Shown here piece after piece: positions 1 through 11,727 of a stretch of 64,000 nucleotides of DNA; position 1 is the first letter of the stretch, and each line of letters opens with the position of its first letter. This DNA is from Hortaea werneckii (Eukaryota; Ascomycota; Dothideomycetes; Mycosphaerellales; Teratosphaeriaceae): positions 806,001-870,000 of the forward strand of contig JBAOKB010000074.1 of NCBI GenBank assembly GCA_037044905.1. Direction: 5' to 3'. The translations under genes were made by a program, and so were the position numbers. The notes under the pieces were generated by a model. That model was not told the origin of the DNA. It saw only the letters and a program-made list of their open reading frames with translations, and did not search any database.

Positions 1-955
1 ATACCGGCAGATAGCCCGTCCCGGCAGCACCAGTGTTGGCCGGTACTCCAAGGAGAATCTTCACGTCTGGATTGGCGGAAACCGTCCTGGCCCAATTATT
101 CCACGTCTCGAAGTTGAAGTTTGTCTGCGCTGTGCTGCCGGGGACGAAAGAGTCCACGCCGCAGTAGTTGTTGTAGAATTGAATGAAGATGGCATCAAAA
201 TAAGTACTTCCATTCAGCATCTCGTTGTCCGCGAGATCTGGGTACGGGCACTGAGGCGCAGCAGTTAGGAAGTACTGCTTTGTTGTGTCTTGGTTCATCA
301 ACTCCCGCAGCCTATTCGCGAAAGGCGCGGCATTGTTCATGGTGGTTTCGAAGTCCATGTCGAAACCATCGATGACGGCTGAGTTGAAAGGACGAAGCGT
401 CGATTCGTCTTGCTTAGGGCCAAATGTCGCCCACATCTTCTCAGCCGCCTGTTCCGCAATATCAGGGCTGGAGAAGCCACCCTCTGTGTAGGTTGCGCCT
501 CCAACCGAGAGAAGAATGGTCTTCTTATACTTCGACTGACAAGTGACTATGTCTTCAGCGATCTCAGGACAATTTAATAGACCGGTGCCGTCGAATGTAG
601 TACAGTTGTTCTGTTGATTGGCGAAGTTCACGACTGGCTGTCCACCTATGCCAGTAGTAATTTGATACAAAAATGCCATTGGTATCATGTCAATATCGGT
701 GTCTGGACTGGTCAGTCACAATTGCTCAACATTGATAGAAATGCTGACGTACTTGCGCAGTATGTCGCCAGTCGTTGTTGTGCTAACTCGCCACTCCCTT
801 GGCCATACGAGTTCTGGCCTGCAAATGTTAGTGTCCGTCGACAGTACAAAGCTCTCGGCTTGCATACCCCAATACGTGACCACATTGTCCACCGAATTGA
901 GCAGGAATCCCGCAGTAGCCCCACCGGCCGTAGCGAGCAAAAGCATGGATTTCAT
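1..955 (-). CDS. Class III chitinase, GH18 (3' end cut by window edge)
   Basis: Secreted endochitinase that hydrolyses beta-1,4-GlcNAc links in chitin. Three exons fit: 955..868, 818..753 and 702..1, with introns of 49 and 50 bp that have GT/AG ends. Start ATG at 955..953 opens a signal peptide (MKSMLLLATAGGATAGFLL). Joining exons 1 and 2 restores the family N-terminus NVVTYWGQNS; exon 3 carries IPMAFLYQI, the substrate-site motif LLSVGGATY and the catalytic motif DGFDMDFE, whose last Glu is the proton donor, then QFYNNYCG. The C-terminal part, where wall-binding or GPI signals would lie, is beyond base 1. No frame break was seen. A second reading start at 970 is less likely because it precedes the signal peptide. 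Family assignment is firm; the exact enzyme class and localisation are inferred. Confidence 0.9.
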
Positions 956-2506
956 GGCCACAAATGTCAAGTCCCAGTCTTCGACCCGTCGTTCCTTCTA
1001 TAAAACTTGAGAATCGCAAGTCGGATCGTTCTGGACCGGCTTTGGAATGCAAGCTGCAACACCAACGCGCTCGCGGCTCAGACGAATTTCCCAAGGGACG
1101 TGTGGCAAAGTCCCCTTCAGAGAAGGTATTGCCTATTTCTAATATATTCAGACCCATGCTCAATCGGTATGCAAGACTTGAAATCCCGTGCGCTTGTCCT
1201 TGTGAGCATCAAGCCTCATCCGCAGCCTAGATGAGAGCGCCCTGGTGATTTTGCGAAGGAGGTTGCTGAGACAAGTGGCTTTTCGCTGTGAGATAATTTG
1301 GCAGATGGACGTCCAAGCGGAATCAAAAAACCTTGGACTGTAGCATTCAAGAACGAGAGTAAGTGTATTAATTAGCATTATGCTTGATAGACTGGATGGT
1401 GGTAGAAAGGATGATGAGGCTAGAATCTCTATAGTACAACTCTCGCCAGTCGAAAAAGTGTTGCGAATATCCGTGCTTGGATGTGACACTTCAGGCTCGC
1501 ACATGATATGCCATGCAAGGCACTGTACGCCACTGTAACATTGGCGCGAATTTGGGTCCACGAAGCCCATGGGAGGAAACGAGGCGAGCCATTTGAGCGT
1601 GTGATTAATCGAACATGGCTTTGCTGGTTCAGACATATGCGTGCGTTTGTAAAGGACAGGCGAACGCAGTCAAAGGAAACGATGAAACAATGTATATTCT
1701 GAGCATTTCTACGCTTTTCAGCGGAAATGTATTCCAACTGTCGTTACGGCGGGTGTGCACCCCAGGAAAGAGCATAAAACGGCTTCCAGGAGGCGTGTGC
1801 CGTCGGAGAAACCTGGGAAGAGGCTGCTTCAGCCATACAAAAGTAGGTATATTGTCTGGAGAAGAATCGGAATTCAACGTCTATGTTTTGTCGAGGTCGC
1901 TGCCGTCCTTGCATCCAAAGAGAATGCTTTCTAGCAGGTGATGATTCAGATCGATTTCTTGCCCCAAATGCCAGAGTCAAGGGAGCTATCCCTTCCATCT
2001 CACGCAGGAGGTATCCTTTGTTACTCTAGGGTCCCCTCTAGTACCATATGTGAAAGCAGTAGAGAAGGGAGAGTAGTCTTATTGCGCTATTACCGAGAAA
2101 CTTTCATCTCTCGTTTCTCGAGATTCCCATATAGAAGCATGCGTAGGATTATTTGGTGAAGATATGGAGGAGCGCTCGCTGTTTTCAACCTTGGAAGTTC
2201 CAACTTGCAGGTGGATCCATCGGTTGCCGGCCCTGGAGCTGGAGGGCATGCTTCCATGCCTGAGGCACTTCTGACATCCACCTGGGCAGCCTGGAGCTGC
2301 TCCCAGCCCCATGGGGCTCAAGCTCAATGGCAACCACCGCTGATGAGCAACACAGTCACGGAACAGCCATATCAACGTGAACGGATTGCGCGCGTCGTTG
2401 CGATGATGTCCTGAACATACCCGCATTTCCGACACCGACCTACGATTGAACCCACGCGAAGCACGTCGACCACCTTGCGATTGAACTACGGTTGACCTCT
2501 GCAACG
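956..2506. other. Intergenic, no supported gene
   Basis: This is the shared upstream region of the chitinase (-) and the Env7-like kinase (+). Open frames at 1160..1636 (-) and 2079..2522 (-) have no recognisable motif and unremarkable composition, so I do not call them. Confidence 0.5.
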
Positions 2507-3826
2507 ATGTCACAACCCTCACTCGTCACTCAACTATCACACTACATCCTCGACGCGGTCTGGCAACTAAGTCAATGCTGCAATTGCTTTCCGTCGACTC
2601 CTAGTCTCCGTATCAATGGAAGATCGTACAAGATCCTCCGCTTACTCGGCGAGGGCGGGTTCTCCTACGTCTACCTTGTCCAATCACCTGGCGACCCTAC
2701 ACTCTATGCTTTAAAGAAGATCAGATGTCCGTTTGGTCAGGAGTCGGTCAGCCAGGCGCTGAAGGAAGTGGAAGCTTATAGTCTCTTCGCGCCTCATCCG
2801 AACATCATACACGCGGTGGATCACGCAGTGGAGAGTGAGCGTGGCGCGGGCGCTGGAGAAAAGACGGTCTACATCTTGCTGCCATACTATCGGAGAGGGA
2901 ACCTACAGGATGCGATCAACGCGAACTTGGTCAACCATGCACGGTTTCCAGAGCGTAGACTGATGGTGCTGTTCCTAGGCGTCTGTAGAGCGCTGAAGGC
3001 AATGCATCAGTACCGTGTACAAGGAGCCCCAGGTGGTCAAGAAAGCAGAAGAAAAGCAAAGAAGGTCAGAATAGAAGCTGCGGACGCCGATCGCGAAGCC
3101 GAAGATGAAGCGGTACAAGCAAACACCGGCCGGAGGCGGCACTCCCAGAAACACGGCGAGGACGAGGACGAGACAGAGCACGAGCCGCTAATGGAGAATG
3201 GTGGCGAGATCATGGCAGCGCAGGATGGTGTTCCAGCCGGTGCAGTCCGGAGCTATGCGCACCGGGACATCAAGCCCGGCAACATCATGATCTCAGATAC
3301 TGGCACGCAGCCGATCCTCATGGATCTTGGCTCACTGGCGCCATCGCCGACGCCTGTCACAAGCAGAGCGCTGGCTCTACAAATCCAAGATCAAGCGGCG
3401 GAACACAGCACGATGCCATACCGCGCTCCGGAACTGTTCGACGTGAAGACCGACACGACTATAGATACTAAAGTCGACATATGGTCCTTGGGATGCACGC
3501 TATACGCCTGTCTGATCGGCAAGTCGCCCTTCGAAGCCCGTTCAGAAGAAACAGGTGGCTCGCTTTCTCTCTGCGTACTAGGCGGTGACTGGCGTTTCCC
3601 AGACGAGGGTCCCGCGGAAGCGAGGAGAGGCAAGCAGAGGGCGAGCGATGCTGATGGCCAAAGGAAAAAGGACGCCACGGCTAGCGATTCGGTGAAGGAG
3701 GTTGTTCGCGCTTGCTTGAAGGTCGAGCCGTCTGAGAGACCCGACATCGATCGGCTGATTGAAATGGTCGAGGATGTGGTGGCGAGACTCCCGGATGAGG
3801 GGGACGCTGCGCTTGATGCGAACTAA
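2507..3826 (+). CDS. Env7/STK16-type serine/threonine protein kinase
   Basis: Single intact exon, 439 aa. The frame is open back to a TTG at 2492 but the first ATG is at 2507. Kinase motifs in order: glycine loop LGEGGFSYVYLV (about residues 48-59), Lys in ALKK (about 70), catalytic HRDIKPGN (252-259), DLGS in place of DFG (about 273), then YRAPELF. DLGS and the following Arg-Ala-Leu stretch are typical of the STK16/NAK-related branch. A cysteine cluster CCNC at residues 24-27 before the kinase fold matches the palmitoylation site of the family, which in yeast Env7 anchors the kinase to the vacuole membrane and restrains vacuole fusion. A hydrophilic Lys/Glu/Asp-rich insert of about 75 residues (roughly 170-245) splits the domain just before the catalytic loop. 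Membrane location and role are inferred from the family. Confidence 0.88.
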   Translation: MSQPSLVTQLSHYILDAVWQLSQCCNCFPSTPSLRINGRSYKILRLLGEGGFSYVYLVQSPGDPTLYALKKIRCPFGQESVSQALKEVEAYSLFAPHPNIIHAVDHAVESERGAGAGEKTVYILLPYYRRGNLQDAINANLVNHARFPERRLMVLFLGVCRALKAMHQYRVQGAPGGQESRRKAKKVRIEAADADREAEDEAVQANTGRRRHSQKHGEDEDETEHEPLMENGGEIMAAQDGVPAGAVRSYAHRDIKPGNIMISDTGTQPILMDLGSLAPSPTPVTSRALALQIQDQAAEHSTMPYRAPELFDVKTDTTIDTKVDIWSLGCTLYACLIGKSPFEARSEETGGSLSLCVLGGDWRFPDEGPAEARRGKQRASDADGQRKKDATASDSVKEVVRACLKVEPSERPDIDRLIEMVEDVVARLPDEGDAALDAN

Positions 3827-4596
3827 GGCATGCTGCATACCTAGGTAGTTTCCCATGGCCACTGTAACTTTAGATAACTGTACTTGTGATGACACACCAA
3901 ACACAACATTGGCGCTATGAGTCTAGCCGACGTACAACCATTCCATCGTAATGCGCATACTTGGCCAAGAATACCTATCTTTTGGATACGTATGGACGCC
4001 AGCAGATCAGGAAACCGATAGGCACAGAAAGGACGAGCCATTCCAGAAAGTGATCTTAGGGGCCCAGGCATAAAGACAGCTATAGGTTAATAGTCAGCCT
4101 CCACCGCAGTGATGACTCCATGGCAGACCATCACAGACAATGTAGCTACACAGGCCGTTCTCAGACTTGCAGCGAGCTTGTTCATTTGTGAATAGTCTAA
4201 TGGTTAGCCAGCTAGCTAGTGGACTTTTTCTTTCAGGCCCCTTCTGATTATGTAAAGTATGTTACAGGTGCCATTCATACATACTGAACGATGCTTTGGG
4301 CATTGTGTGGCGCATTCGCCTCAAATTCGGAGGATTCTGCGGGTGGTAGCTTAGTTAGGAAAATTCGTGGTCTTCGCGTTCTGAAGCCAGGTTTGCAAGA
4401 CGTCGCGTCTCCGTCGCCGGTCTAAAGTAGGAGCAAATGGTCGTTGATGGGCGAGGCAGACACAGACGAAGTGTACGCTTGCCAACTGCAGAGCGTGTTC
4501 CTCTAGTCAGGCGACACCGGTTGTTCTGCGACTCTCAAGCTTTGGCGTAGGGTGTGCTGGTGTTGGGACAATTCACTGATTGCTTCAGGTGCCGGA
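3827..4596. other. Convergent intergenic, nothing seen
   Basis: This stretch separates the kinase stop codon from the stop codon of the convergent coiled-coil gene. No open frame with recognisable content is present. It presumably holds both 3' UTRs. Confidence 0.6.
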
Positions 4597-5497
4597 TCAG
4601 GTGCCAAGTAGCTCCAGCGCACTCTTAAAAGCATCCACGACCTTGATATCTACCAATAACGTCAGCGAAGATTCAGTAGACGAGGAAATAGCCACTCACA
4701 ATGCTGGCGCTTGCTTTCAAGCTCGTTTTCACGGTTCTCGACGTATGCTACCTGAGTCTTCAGCCTTTTGTAGCTGCGGCCTACCTCATGGGACTCAGAG
4801 GCCTGCGCCCAGACACCGAAATACTATCAATGGTCAACCATGAACGCCATATGTTGTGCATATATGGTCGCTTACTTCACACAGAGAGCTGAATTCGTTC
4901 AAAATGGAGTGCTCCTTCGCGGTGATCTCATTCATTTTGCTGTGGTATCGTCGCCGAAGTTCATCCCAGTCAAAGTCTTCGATCCGATCGTGCGGCTCAC
5001 CCTGCAGCTCTGATGCCTCATCATCATGCTGGTCATCAGTGGTCGTGTCACTGTTGGCATCATCGTAATCTACGAACGGCTTCACGGGTTGGCTTGAAAG
5101 AGCCGGCTTCGCGGAATTTGCATTCTCATCTTGCAATGTTTTCTGACTGCTCAGCTCTGAACGACTTGGCACCTCCGGAGGCCCCATGGTAGATGACAGA
5201 GGAAAGCTAGGAGGCATTTCAGATTGAGTCTGAAAATCTGGCGCTATGGGTGCTGCCTGGTCAGCTTGGGAGGATGACAGCTTGATTTGAGAGTTGGCAA
5301 TTTTTGTCAAGGTCGTCAGTCGCGGGAATGACCTCTTCTGCTTCATCAAGCGCGTCTTCCATCTCTTCGCCAGGATGTTTGGAATCTGGATCAATCTCAC
5401 TCACCGCCACCGCCACCGGCTCCTCGGCCGCTGGCGGCGAGCTTCGAAAGCCCTCAGAAGGCGATGGAGAATTGGACGGGCTTCTGAAGTCTTGCAT
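4597..5497 (-). CDS. Conserved coiled-coil protein of unknown function
   Basis: Three exons: 5497..4876, 4802..4700 and 4649..4597, with GT/AG introns of 73 and 50 bp. Start ATG at 5497..5495; the stop is TGA. The N-terminal half is acidic and Ser/Pro-rich. The C-terminal half (FDWDELRRRYHSKM ... HEVGRSYKRLKTQVAYVENR ... KRQHYIKVVDAFKSALELL) is charged and probably a coiled coil; I recall very similar C-termini in uncharacterised Pezizomycotina proteins. Exon 1 needs a one-base correction: the frame continues only if the T5 run at 5301..5305 (A5 in the gene) is four bases long. The gene is divergent from atg14 across about 420 bp. I cannot give a function. Confidence 0.7.
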
Positions 5498-5915
5498 CGA
5501 AATCAATTCTTTCAGATAACTTTGACGTGCCCGTTGCTATCGTCTACCTCTTTAGTAGGCGGATCAAAATAGTGTTGTGCAAGATTGCAATGCTTTCGAT
5601 TGTATGGTTGAGCTGTCGAGCATGTGAAGTGAAGTCAAAAGCCAAGTCGCGTGCCTGGCAAAGACTTTTGTCACGCGCCTGACGCAGACGCGACATCACG
5701 AGATCAGTCCCTTGAGGTCATTCCGCCGCTTCTAACATCAACGCGGTCTACAACATCCAGAGTCAACCAGACAAAAATATACATGGCAATACAAGACTAG
5801 CGATGAGATAGCGAGGCTACACTCTCTCAAAAGATCTACCGATCATGCTCTGCCGATACTATCCGCTACTTGTGGACAAATTACGCTCGCCTTCCTCCAC
5901 GAATGGGACCTGAAC
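5498..5915. other. Divergent promoter between coiled-coil gene and atg14
   Basis: 418 bp between two start codons on opposite strands. No obvious TATA box or repeated motif was seen. Confidence 0.6.
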
Positions 5916-7498
5916 ATGCACTGTAGTATTTGCTGTAAGGCTTTCAACGGCTACCACAAGAAAGACAGACCAACCTGTGTCTCCTGTACCCAGGCCTTGT
6001 TATTTACGCCGCGAGTCCAGCAGGCCTCAGCTCTGCTCGATAGAGAGAAGCGGCACACACATGCCGAAGCAATACTGAGGCCTGGGAATGACGGAGTGTT
6101 AGCTGCCTTGCCCGAAGATGCCGATTGGGATGCTATTACCTCTGCGGTGCAGAATGAAGGCGTGAGAAAAGCTCAAGACGAGCGACAGGCCGTCGAAGCC
6201 CGGGTAGAGGATATCACAGAGAAGGCACAAGAGCTCAGGCAACAGATCGAAGGCTATCGACTTTATCTCAAAACCCACAAGGAGTTGAATGCGCAGCGTC
6301 GACGTGACCTTGAACATGAGCGTGCTGAGTTACAAAAGCAAAAGCCACGAGCTTTGGAACCTTTACAACTCGCAACACGCAAAGCTGCTTCGCGCTTGGA
6401 CAAGGTACGCCTTCGCACAGTCGACGCTAGAGCTTTGCTTTGTCGAGAGGCCGCTGCCCTCAGTGGACTGCGCAAACGAAAGGCACCGACGGTGTCTCGC
6501 AGTACTGGCTAGGCGACGTCCCCATACCAGATCTACGAGCCTTGAACGGTAAGCTGAACCTCGAAAAGTACGAAATGGGCCGAAAAGGCGTGCTTTACCA
6601 GCCCCACGAAGTCGTCACAGCCTCAATGGATAATATCTGTCGCCTACTAGGAAGTTGTTGCCACTATCTCTCCGTTCGATTGCCAGCGGAGATTTTGCTG
6701 CCTCATAATGATTTTCCACATGCTTTGATCATGATGGAGAAAGCTTCGTACAGACAAAAGAGCGTCCCGTGGCCATACAAGGCTCACAGTCAGACTTCGA
6801 GCCCTGCAGCATCGCGCCTTGTTGACCAGCAGAGTGGCGGTTCTGCTAGTCCGCGTTCTTTACATCTCAACAAGCCATTGCGCGAACTTCAAAAGGAAGA
6901 TCCAAAAGCCTTTGGCTATTTTGTCGAGGGCGCCAGTCTACTGGCTGTGGACGTCGCATATTTGTGTCGTACCCAAGGTCTTGACATTGTCAATACATTT
7001 GACGACTTCTGCGCAATTGGTAGAAACCTTTTCCAGCTGCTCTCTAGTCCGGAGCAGCAGAGGCCGCCGCTCGACCGCCATTCCTCGTCTGCCACTGCGA
7101 AGACCGACCGTTCCAGGGGGAAGCCCGCCGGCAGCACAAATCTTGGCGTTTACTCACACGGCAGTGCCCATCATTCACTCTCTGGCTACGAAGGCCTTGA
7201 TATACTCAGCCCCTGGCGTTTGCCTTCATCGTCTCGCCTGGTTGACAAGCTGAGGTCTTTCCTCATCAACGAGATCTCAGGCGCAGAGTGGGATTTCCTC
7301 TCAGACAAGGAATGGGACGAGGAGCGCGCGGATGAGATGCCTGTGCTCGTCGGTGGTGAAAGGAAAGCAGCATCGCGTCAAGATCCAGCAATGAGTATCA
7401 TGACGGTCACCTCGCATGACAGGAACGGTGTCAAGACGCAGAACGAAAGACAACGGGGTACGAGTGGCTGGACAAAGGTGAGAGGGAGGGAGGTCTAA
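5916..7498 (+). CDS. atg14: Autophagy protein Atg14 (PI3-kinase complex I subunit)
   Basis: Targets the Vps34 phosphatidylinositol 3-kinase complex I to the pre-autophagosomal site. Start ATG 5916. The N-terminus has two cysteine pairs (C3/C6 and C21/C24) as in the Atg14 zinc-like motif, followed by a long coiled coil (about residues 70-150) and the conserved segment ARALLCREAAALSGLRKRK. The downstream block (YWLGDVPIPDLRALNG, LRLPAEILLPH-like, then LLAVDVAYLCRTQG) is the Atg14/UVRAG C-terminal domain, but it lies in another frame. One missing base near 6479..6484, for example in the AAA run, joins the two halves. A possible 59-bp GT-AG intron would repair the frame but would delete the conserved LLCREAA block, so I prefer an indel. 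Family assignment is good. Confidence 0.82.
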
Positions 7499-9644
7499 TG
7501 TGTGACGAGCGCTAGATTCATTCGATACCCAATTTGAAACGACATGAACAGCCTTAAGCTATACTTGTCGCACAGCTTTCCAATCTACTCTGTCGGCATT
7601 GTATAAGACTTCACAAACAGTGCCTAAGGCTATCGTGAGGTAACGTCGACGCGCCGTTGCTGACAAGCGCATACGCACTGGCTTGGAGGCCACCAATCGC
7701 GACTTGAAGACCAGGAAATGGCAGTTGGCTGAGCACCACAAAAGCTTCTTGGCACGCTTGGTACGAAGATGGTAAAGGACGGGCAGGTATAGTATTAACA
7801 GTCTGCTCCTGGGTTTGACTTTTTCATCTCCAACTCCCAGGAAACTTGATACTGGGTTCATCGTCCCAGCTGTCCTCAAAGGACATTAACGCTTTGCACG
7901 CTGGTTGAACATCCATCGCTGCCTACATTAGCCATGCGCTTTTGTGTCAGACGGCCTTTGGGGACCATTCCTTTCGCCATATCGCGGAGAGGCACAAGTG
8001 ACCATTTTGCTGGACCGAAGCGTTGATCCGATTGAGAATACCTTACGGCGAGCCAATTGTTAATAAAATCGTGAAATCGACCCGATCAAGACAAGAATTT
8101 CTTATACTTCCAAGCCCTTGGTCACACTCAAGTCCTTCCAAGGCTCTCCTTCCCTTTACTTCAAAGATCCTATCAGGGGCCATGCGCACCGCAGAGTAAA
8201 GAAGGGGAAGCGTGAGACCCAACACTGCAAGAGGTACCTCCGAGGCATCGAGGCAATAAGCCGGATCCTATGGTTCTGCAACGGTCTGCCATGTGCGACA
8301 AACGAAATGAAACCCTTGCGATGCGCATTTTCCCCAAATGAATGGCTACGGGCTCCACTTGGCCATGGTCGAGGCGCTTATTGGTCACACAGCGTGGATT
8401 ATCCTTACCACTCGCCCGCATGGCTCTGCATCAATGAGCTCGGACGTGGAATGTGACAGCTGCAGGGCAACGAAAAAGTGAATCCGGTGACTAGGATGTT
8501 GGAAGCAGTGCTCACCCAAAACAGTTAAGACCTCGTGAATCGCGACAGGCTTCGTCCAACGACCCATGTTCTTGTCCCCGGCCAGGCCGCCAAACCGCAC
8601 TTTCTTTGGCTCAGACCCGGAGTCTCTGGCACGTCTCATTGCCTTGCGACGGTAACGTTGAATTTCCGTGTACGACTCTCTCTCACGTGCGTCGTGTTTG
8701 CCACCTGCTGCTCACGGTGCTGGAGCTGCTGCAGCGGGGTGAAAGCGGGACATGCCGAGCATGCTGTTGTGACGCTATCCTGCAACTCCTATCCCGTAAC
8801 ACGACAAAATCAGCCGACCATCGCCAGGATCCTGCGCTGGTGAAGGGGCCAGTCGCAACCACTGCGACTCTGACGAATCTAATGCGCTTTCACTAGAAGC
8901 GAGACAGTCGGAAGTATTCCATTGTTCAGGACTTGAGACTTTGCCCGTCTTACTACGCAGACCTCGGGTACATTGCTTCCGCTACGCTGGAGACTGGAAT
9001 CGCTGGGACTACGGCATTGAACTTCTCATACAGGAACTAGCTGTCCCAGAGCGGATTGCCGGTCCCAACCCCACTGCGTCTTGCATATCCGGCATATTTG
9101 CATCGGTTCGCTGAAGAACAAGGACTCTGGTCCGCCGGGTCTTCCTTGCGTATAAAAGGCATTCAAAGTATGGCTCCCGATTCTTCCTCCTAAGCAAGTC
9201 CAATCACCTTGCCTTGCGGTCTTGTGTACCGTTGCTATTCAAAGTCAACCCTGCCGAGGGATGCACCTACCCGCTTGACTGGAAAGCCGAACCTCTGGAT
9301 CACTTGACTCAAGGTCTCCGTTCCTTGTTCTCTACCTGGCCACGAAGTAAGCGCTCTCGCGTCGCTCTTGTGGTGTTCTGTACAATTCTACACCCTTGTC
9401 TGCCGGTGTACATGTTACCCCACGAGGGTGAGTTTGACATCCTTGGGCCCACTTCCGAAACGTGGTAGACAGGTCGGTAGTCAGCTGCACGTCAGTATTG
9501 GAAGCGTTGGTTCGGCCTTGTCGCCCCAATCACCATGGGCGATGTCTTCTACTTTAATAGCGGCCCTCGGACGTCTGCTGCTGCCCAAGGCCTCGTTCAT
9601 TAGCGATAAAATCAAAGCCAGGTAAACGGCGTCGCGCCGTCAAG
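7499..9644. other. Long intergenic, no supported gene
   Basis: More than 2 kb without a recognisable coding segment. A TATAAAAG box lies at 9151..9158 on the + strand, about 490 bp before the WD40 start codon, and could be its promoter if the gene has a long or spliced 5' UTR; this is only a suggestion. Confidence 0.5.
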
Positions 9645-11727
9645 ATGAATTCAACTCACCACCACGCATGCATGGCACATTTTGAGGAGCCTGTCTTCTG
9701 CTCTCACGACGTCGCAACGCTTCTTGCTAGCTACTCATCCACTTTTGTCGACCATAGCGGATCTGGAACAGCCTCGGCTCAGACTTCTGACGTGGTAGAA
9801 GATGACGAGAGTGATGCAGGAGGCGTATTGCTCCCAGAGCACGACATAGACCAGCAAATGACAGATGCACTCGCAAGTACGAATATCAGTGGATATCCAG
9901 CATGCCTTGGTGTCAGGTGCCAGGAGGCTCTTCGTCAAATCCGCAAGCCCACCAGCTATCCACTATTCTTGGTTCAAGTCACCCTCGACCTCACTCTCAA
10001 GAAATGTGGGAGGAGGAAAACAGCAGAAGGGTGCGGTTTGCTTTGGACGGCGAAGACACTGGTGAGGTGCCGCAATACGATTTACGAAGCGAGCAACGGG
10101 CGTCACCCATAGACGCCTCTCACACAGAAGGTCACATGGAGATTGAAGCAACACACAGTATTAGAAGATCTTCATGGGGTAGCGCACCAGAAGAGGCTGC
10201 TCACGATCCGTATCACACAACCTACCACCAGACTCAACTAAACGACTCGGAGGCACCAAACTTGACCCCGTTCACACCTCTGCCTACTGAAAGAGACAGT
10301 GGCAATGGCAATGGCCATGGCCATGCATTCTTACATACAACTACTGATAATCACATGGAGGTGGACGACCCTAGATGGAGCTATGATTTTGCTGAGTTCA
10401 TGGATACTTGGCGTTTCCGATCATTAGTCGACAAGAGTGTACCCCATTCGACCCAGGCATACAGCCATCAGTACGAATCGGAAGAAACCTTGACGAGCTC
10501 CGTTCAGAGGATATCGCTTCTCGCGAAGTGGACATGCAGGGCCTTCATTGGCAGCTGTTGGGTCCCAGCCGTGAATGCGCGCTTGCGGCAAGAGCTTCGA
10601 TGCATCCTTTGCAGCATCAACCTGGGATATTACAGGGCTCGCAATGCGATAGTGAGATTCAGGCACCAGCGTACCGCTTCCGCAATTTCACAACTAAGCA
10701 CAAGGCCAGGTTCAGCCACTACCAACTGCGAAATGTTCTTGCTGCTACCAGTCGATCCGACATTTTCTACGCTGACGGAAGCAAAGTCTACCGTACGGCG
10801 TTGGCTGGTGGCTTTACGCAAGACACTGTCATGGATTTCAGCAGAGTTGCACTTCCTGCCGCCGCTTTCCGGATAACTTGCCTGTCAGCTTCATCCAGAC
10901 ACAACATCTTGGTAGCGGGTGGGTTCAATGGCGAGTTCGCCATGCTCTCCTCCCTGCCCAGAACAGGCACCTCCGCCTTAACTAAGGGATTCTTGACACG
11001 AGCTTTCAATGGCTTGGTAACTCACATCCAAACATTTGACGATCGCAGATCCGGTTTCCCGCAAGCCGCGTTCTGCTCGAACGATCAACACGTGCGACTC
11101 ATGGATCTCGGTACAGCGCGTCTGGTGGGTAGCCATGCGTACTCCATCCCGTGAACTGCTCAGCAACGGCTCCTGATGGTCGTCTCCGGGTTCTGGTCGG
11201 TGATAGCAACGACGCCCATATCACGGATGCCGAAAAGGGAAACGTGATCGCCACACTGCATGGCCACACCGACCATGGATTCGCCTGCTCCTGGGCTCAG
11301 AATGGTCTACACCTTGCCACAGGAGCCCAAGACGGCAAGACGCTGGTCTGGGATGCTAGGAATTGGAGCGGACCTCTACACACGCTGCCAAGTACAATGT
11401 CGTGTCCTCGTTCACTGCACTTCACGGATAACGATGGCTTGATTGTGGCTGAAGATGAAGATGTCGTGAGTGTCTACGATCCAAGCACTTTCGCAAAGAG
11501 ACAGGACATCCTTCTTTGGATCCATTGCTGGAGTTGCGTTGCTGGATGGTGGCGACGAGTTGGCTCTGGCTAATTCTGACAAGACTGTCGGCGGATTGAT
11601 GTCGTTTCAGCGCACTGTTAGGGGAGGTGAGCAAGAACAGAGGCCGCTGCGCTTCGATAAGGGGCTCCGACAAAGTTTCGCCCATGCCCATCGCTCTTTG
11701 GATCTGCTGTCGAACGTGATGGTGTAG
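9645..11727 (+). CDS. WD40-repeat protein, four frame breaks
   Basis: Start ATG 9645, stop TAG 11725..11727, no clear introns. The N-terminal half is polar and acidic. The conserved part has EFMDTWRFRSLVDKS, then FDPGIQPS, DMQGLHWQLLG, then HKARFSHYQLRN, followed by beta-propeller blades including GHTDHGFACSWAQNG and DGKTLVWDAR. Similar fungal WD40 proteins of unknown role are known to me by pattern only. The reading frame jumps at about 9897, at the C4 run 10442..10445 (one C short: VPHST becomes VPPFDPG), at the CCC run 11148..11150 (one base short, removing a premature TGA), and near 11510 (one base extra or two missing). Sequence on each side of every jump stays protein-like. Function is not assigned. 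Confidence 0.72.

Noticed and set aside
1160..1636. Minus-strand open frame of 158 codons with ATG
   Set aside because: No motif, no protein-like pattern, and it overlaps other equally long random frames in a non-coding stretch.
2079..2522. Minus-strand open frame over the kinase 5' region
   Set aside because: It overlaps the kinase start and promoter and has no recognisable content.
5261..5400. An intron in place of a frame break in the coiled-coil gene
   Set aside because: No GT-AG pair removes the break without deleting the acidic segment read continuously up to the A5 run; a one-base change there restores a smooth reading.
6391..6470. A 59-bp GT-AG intron that would repair the atg14 frame
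   Set aside because: It would remove the conserved LLCREAAALSGL block that Atg14 homologues keep; a one-base deletion near 6480 explains the data better.
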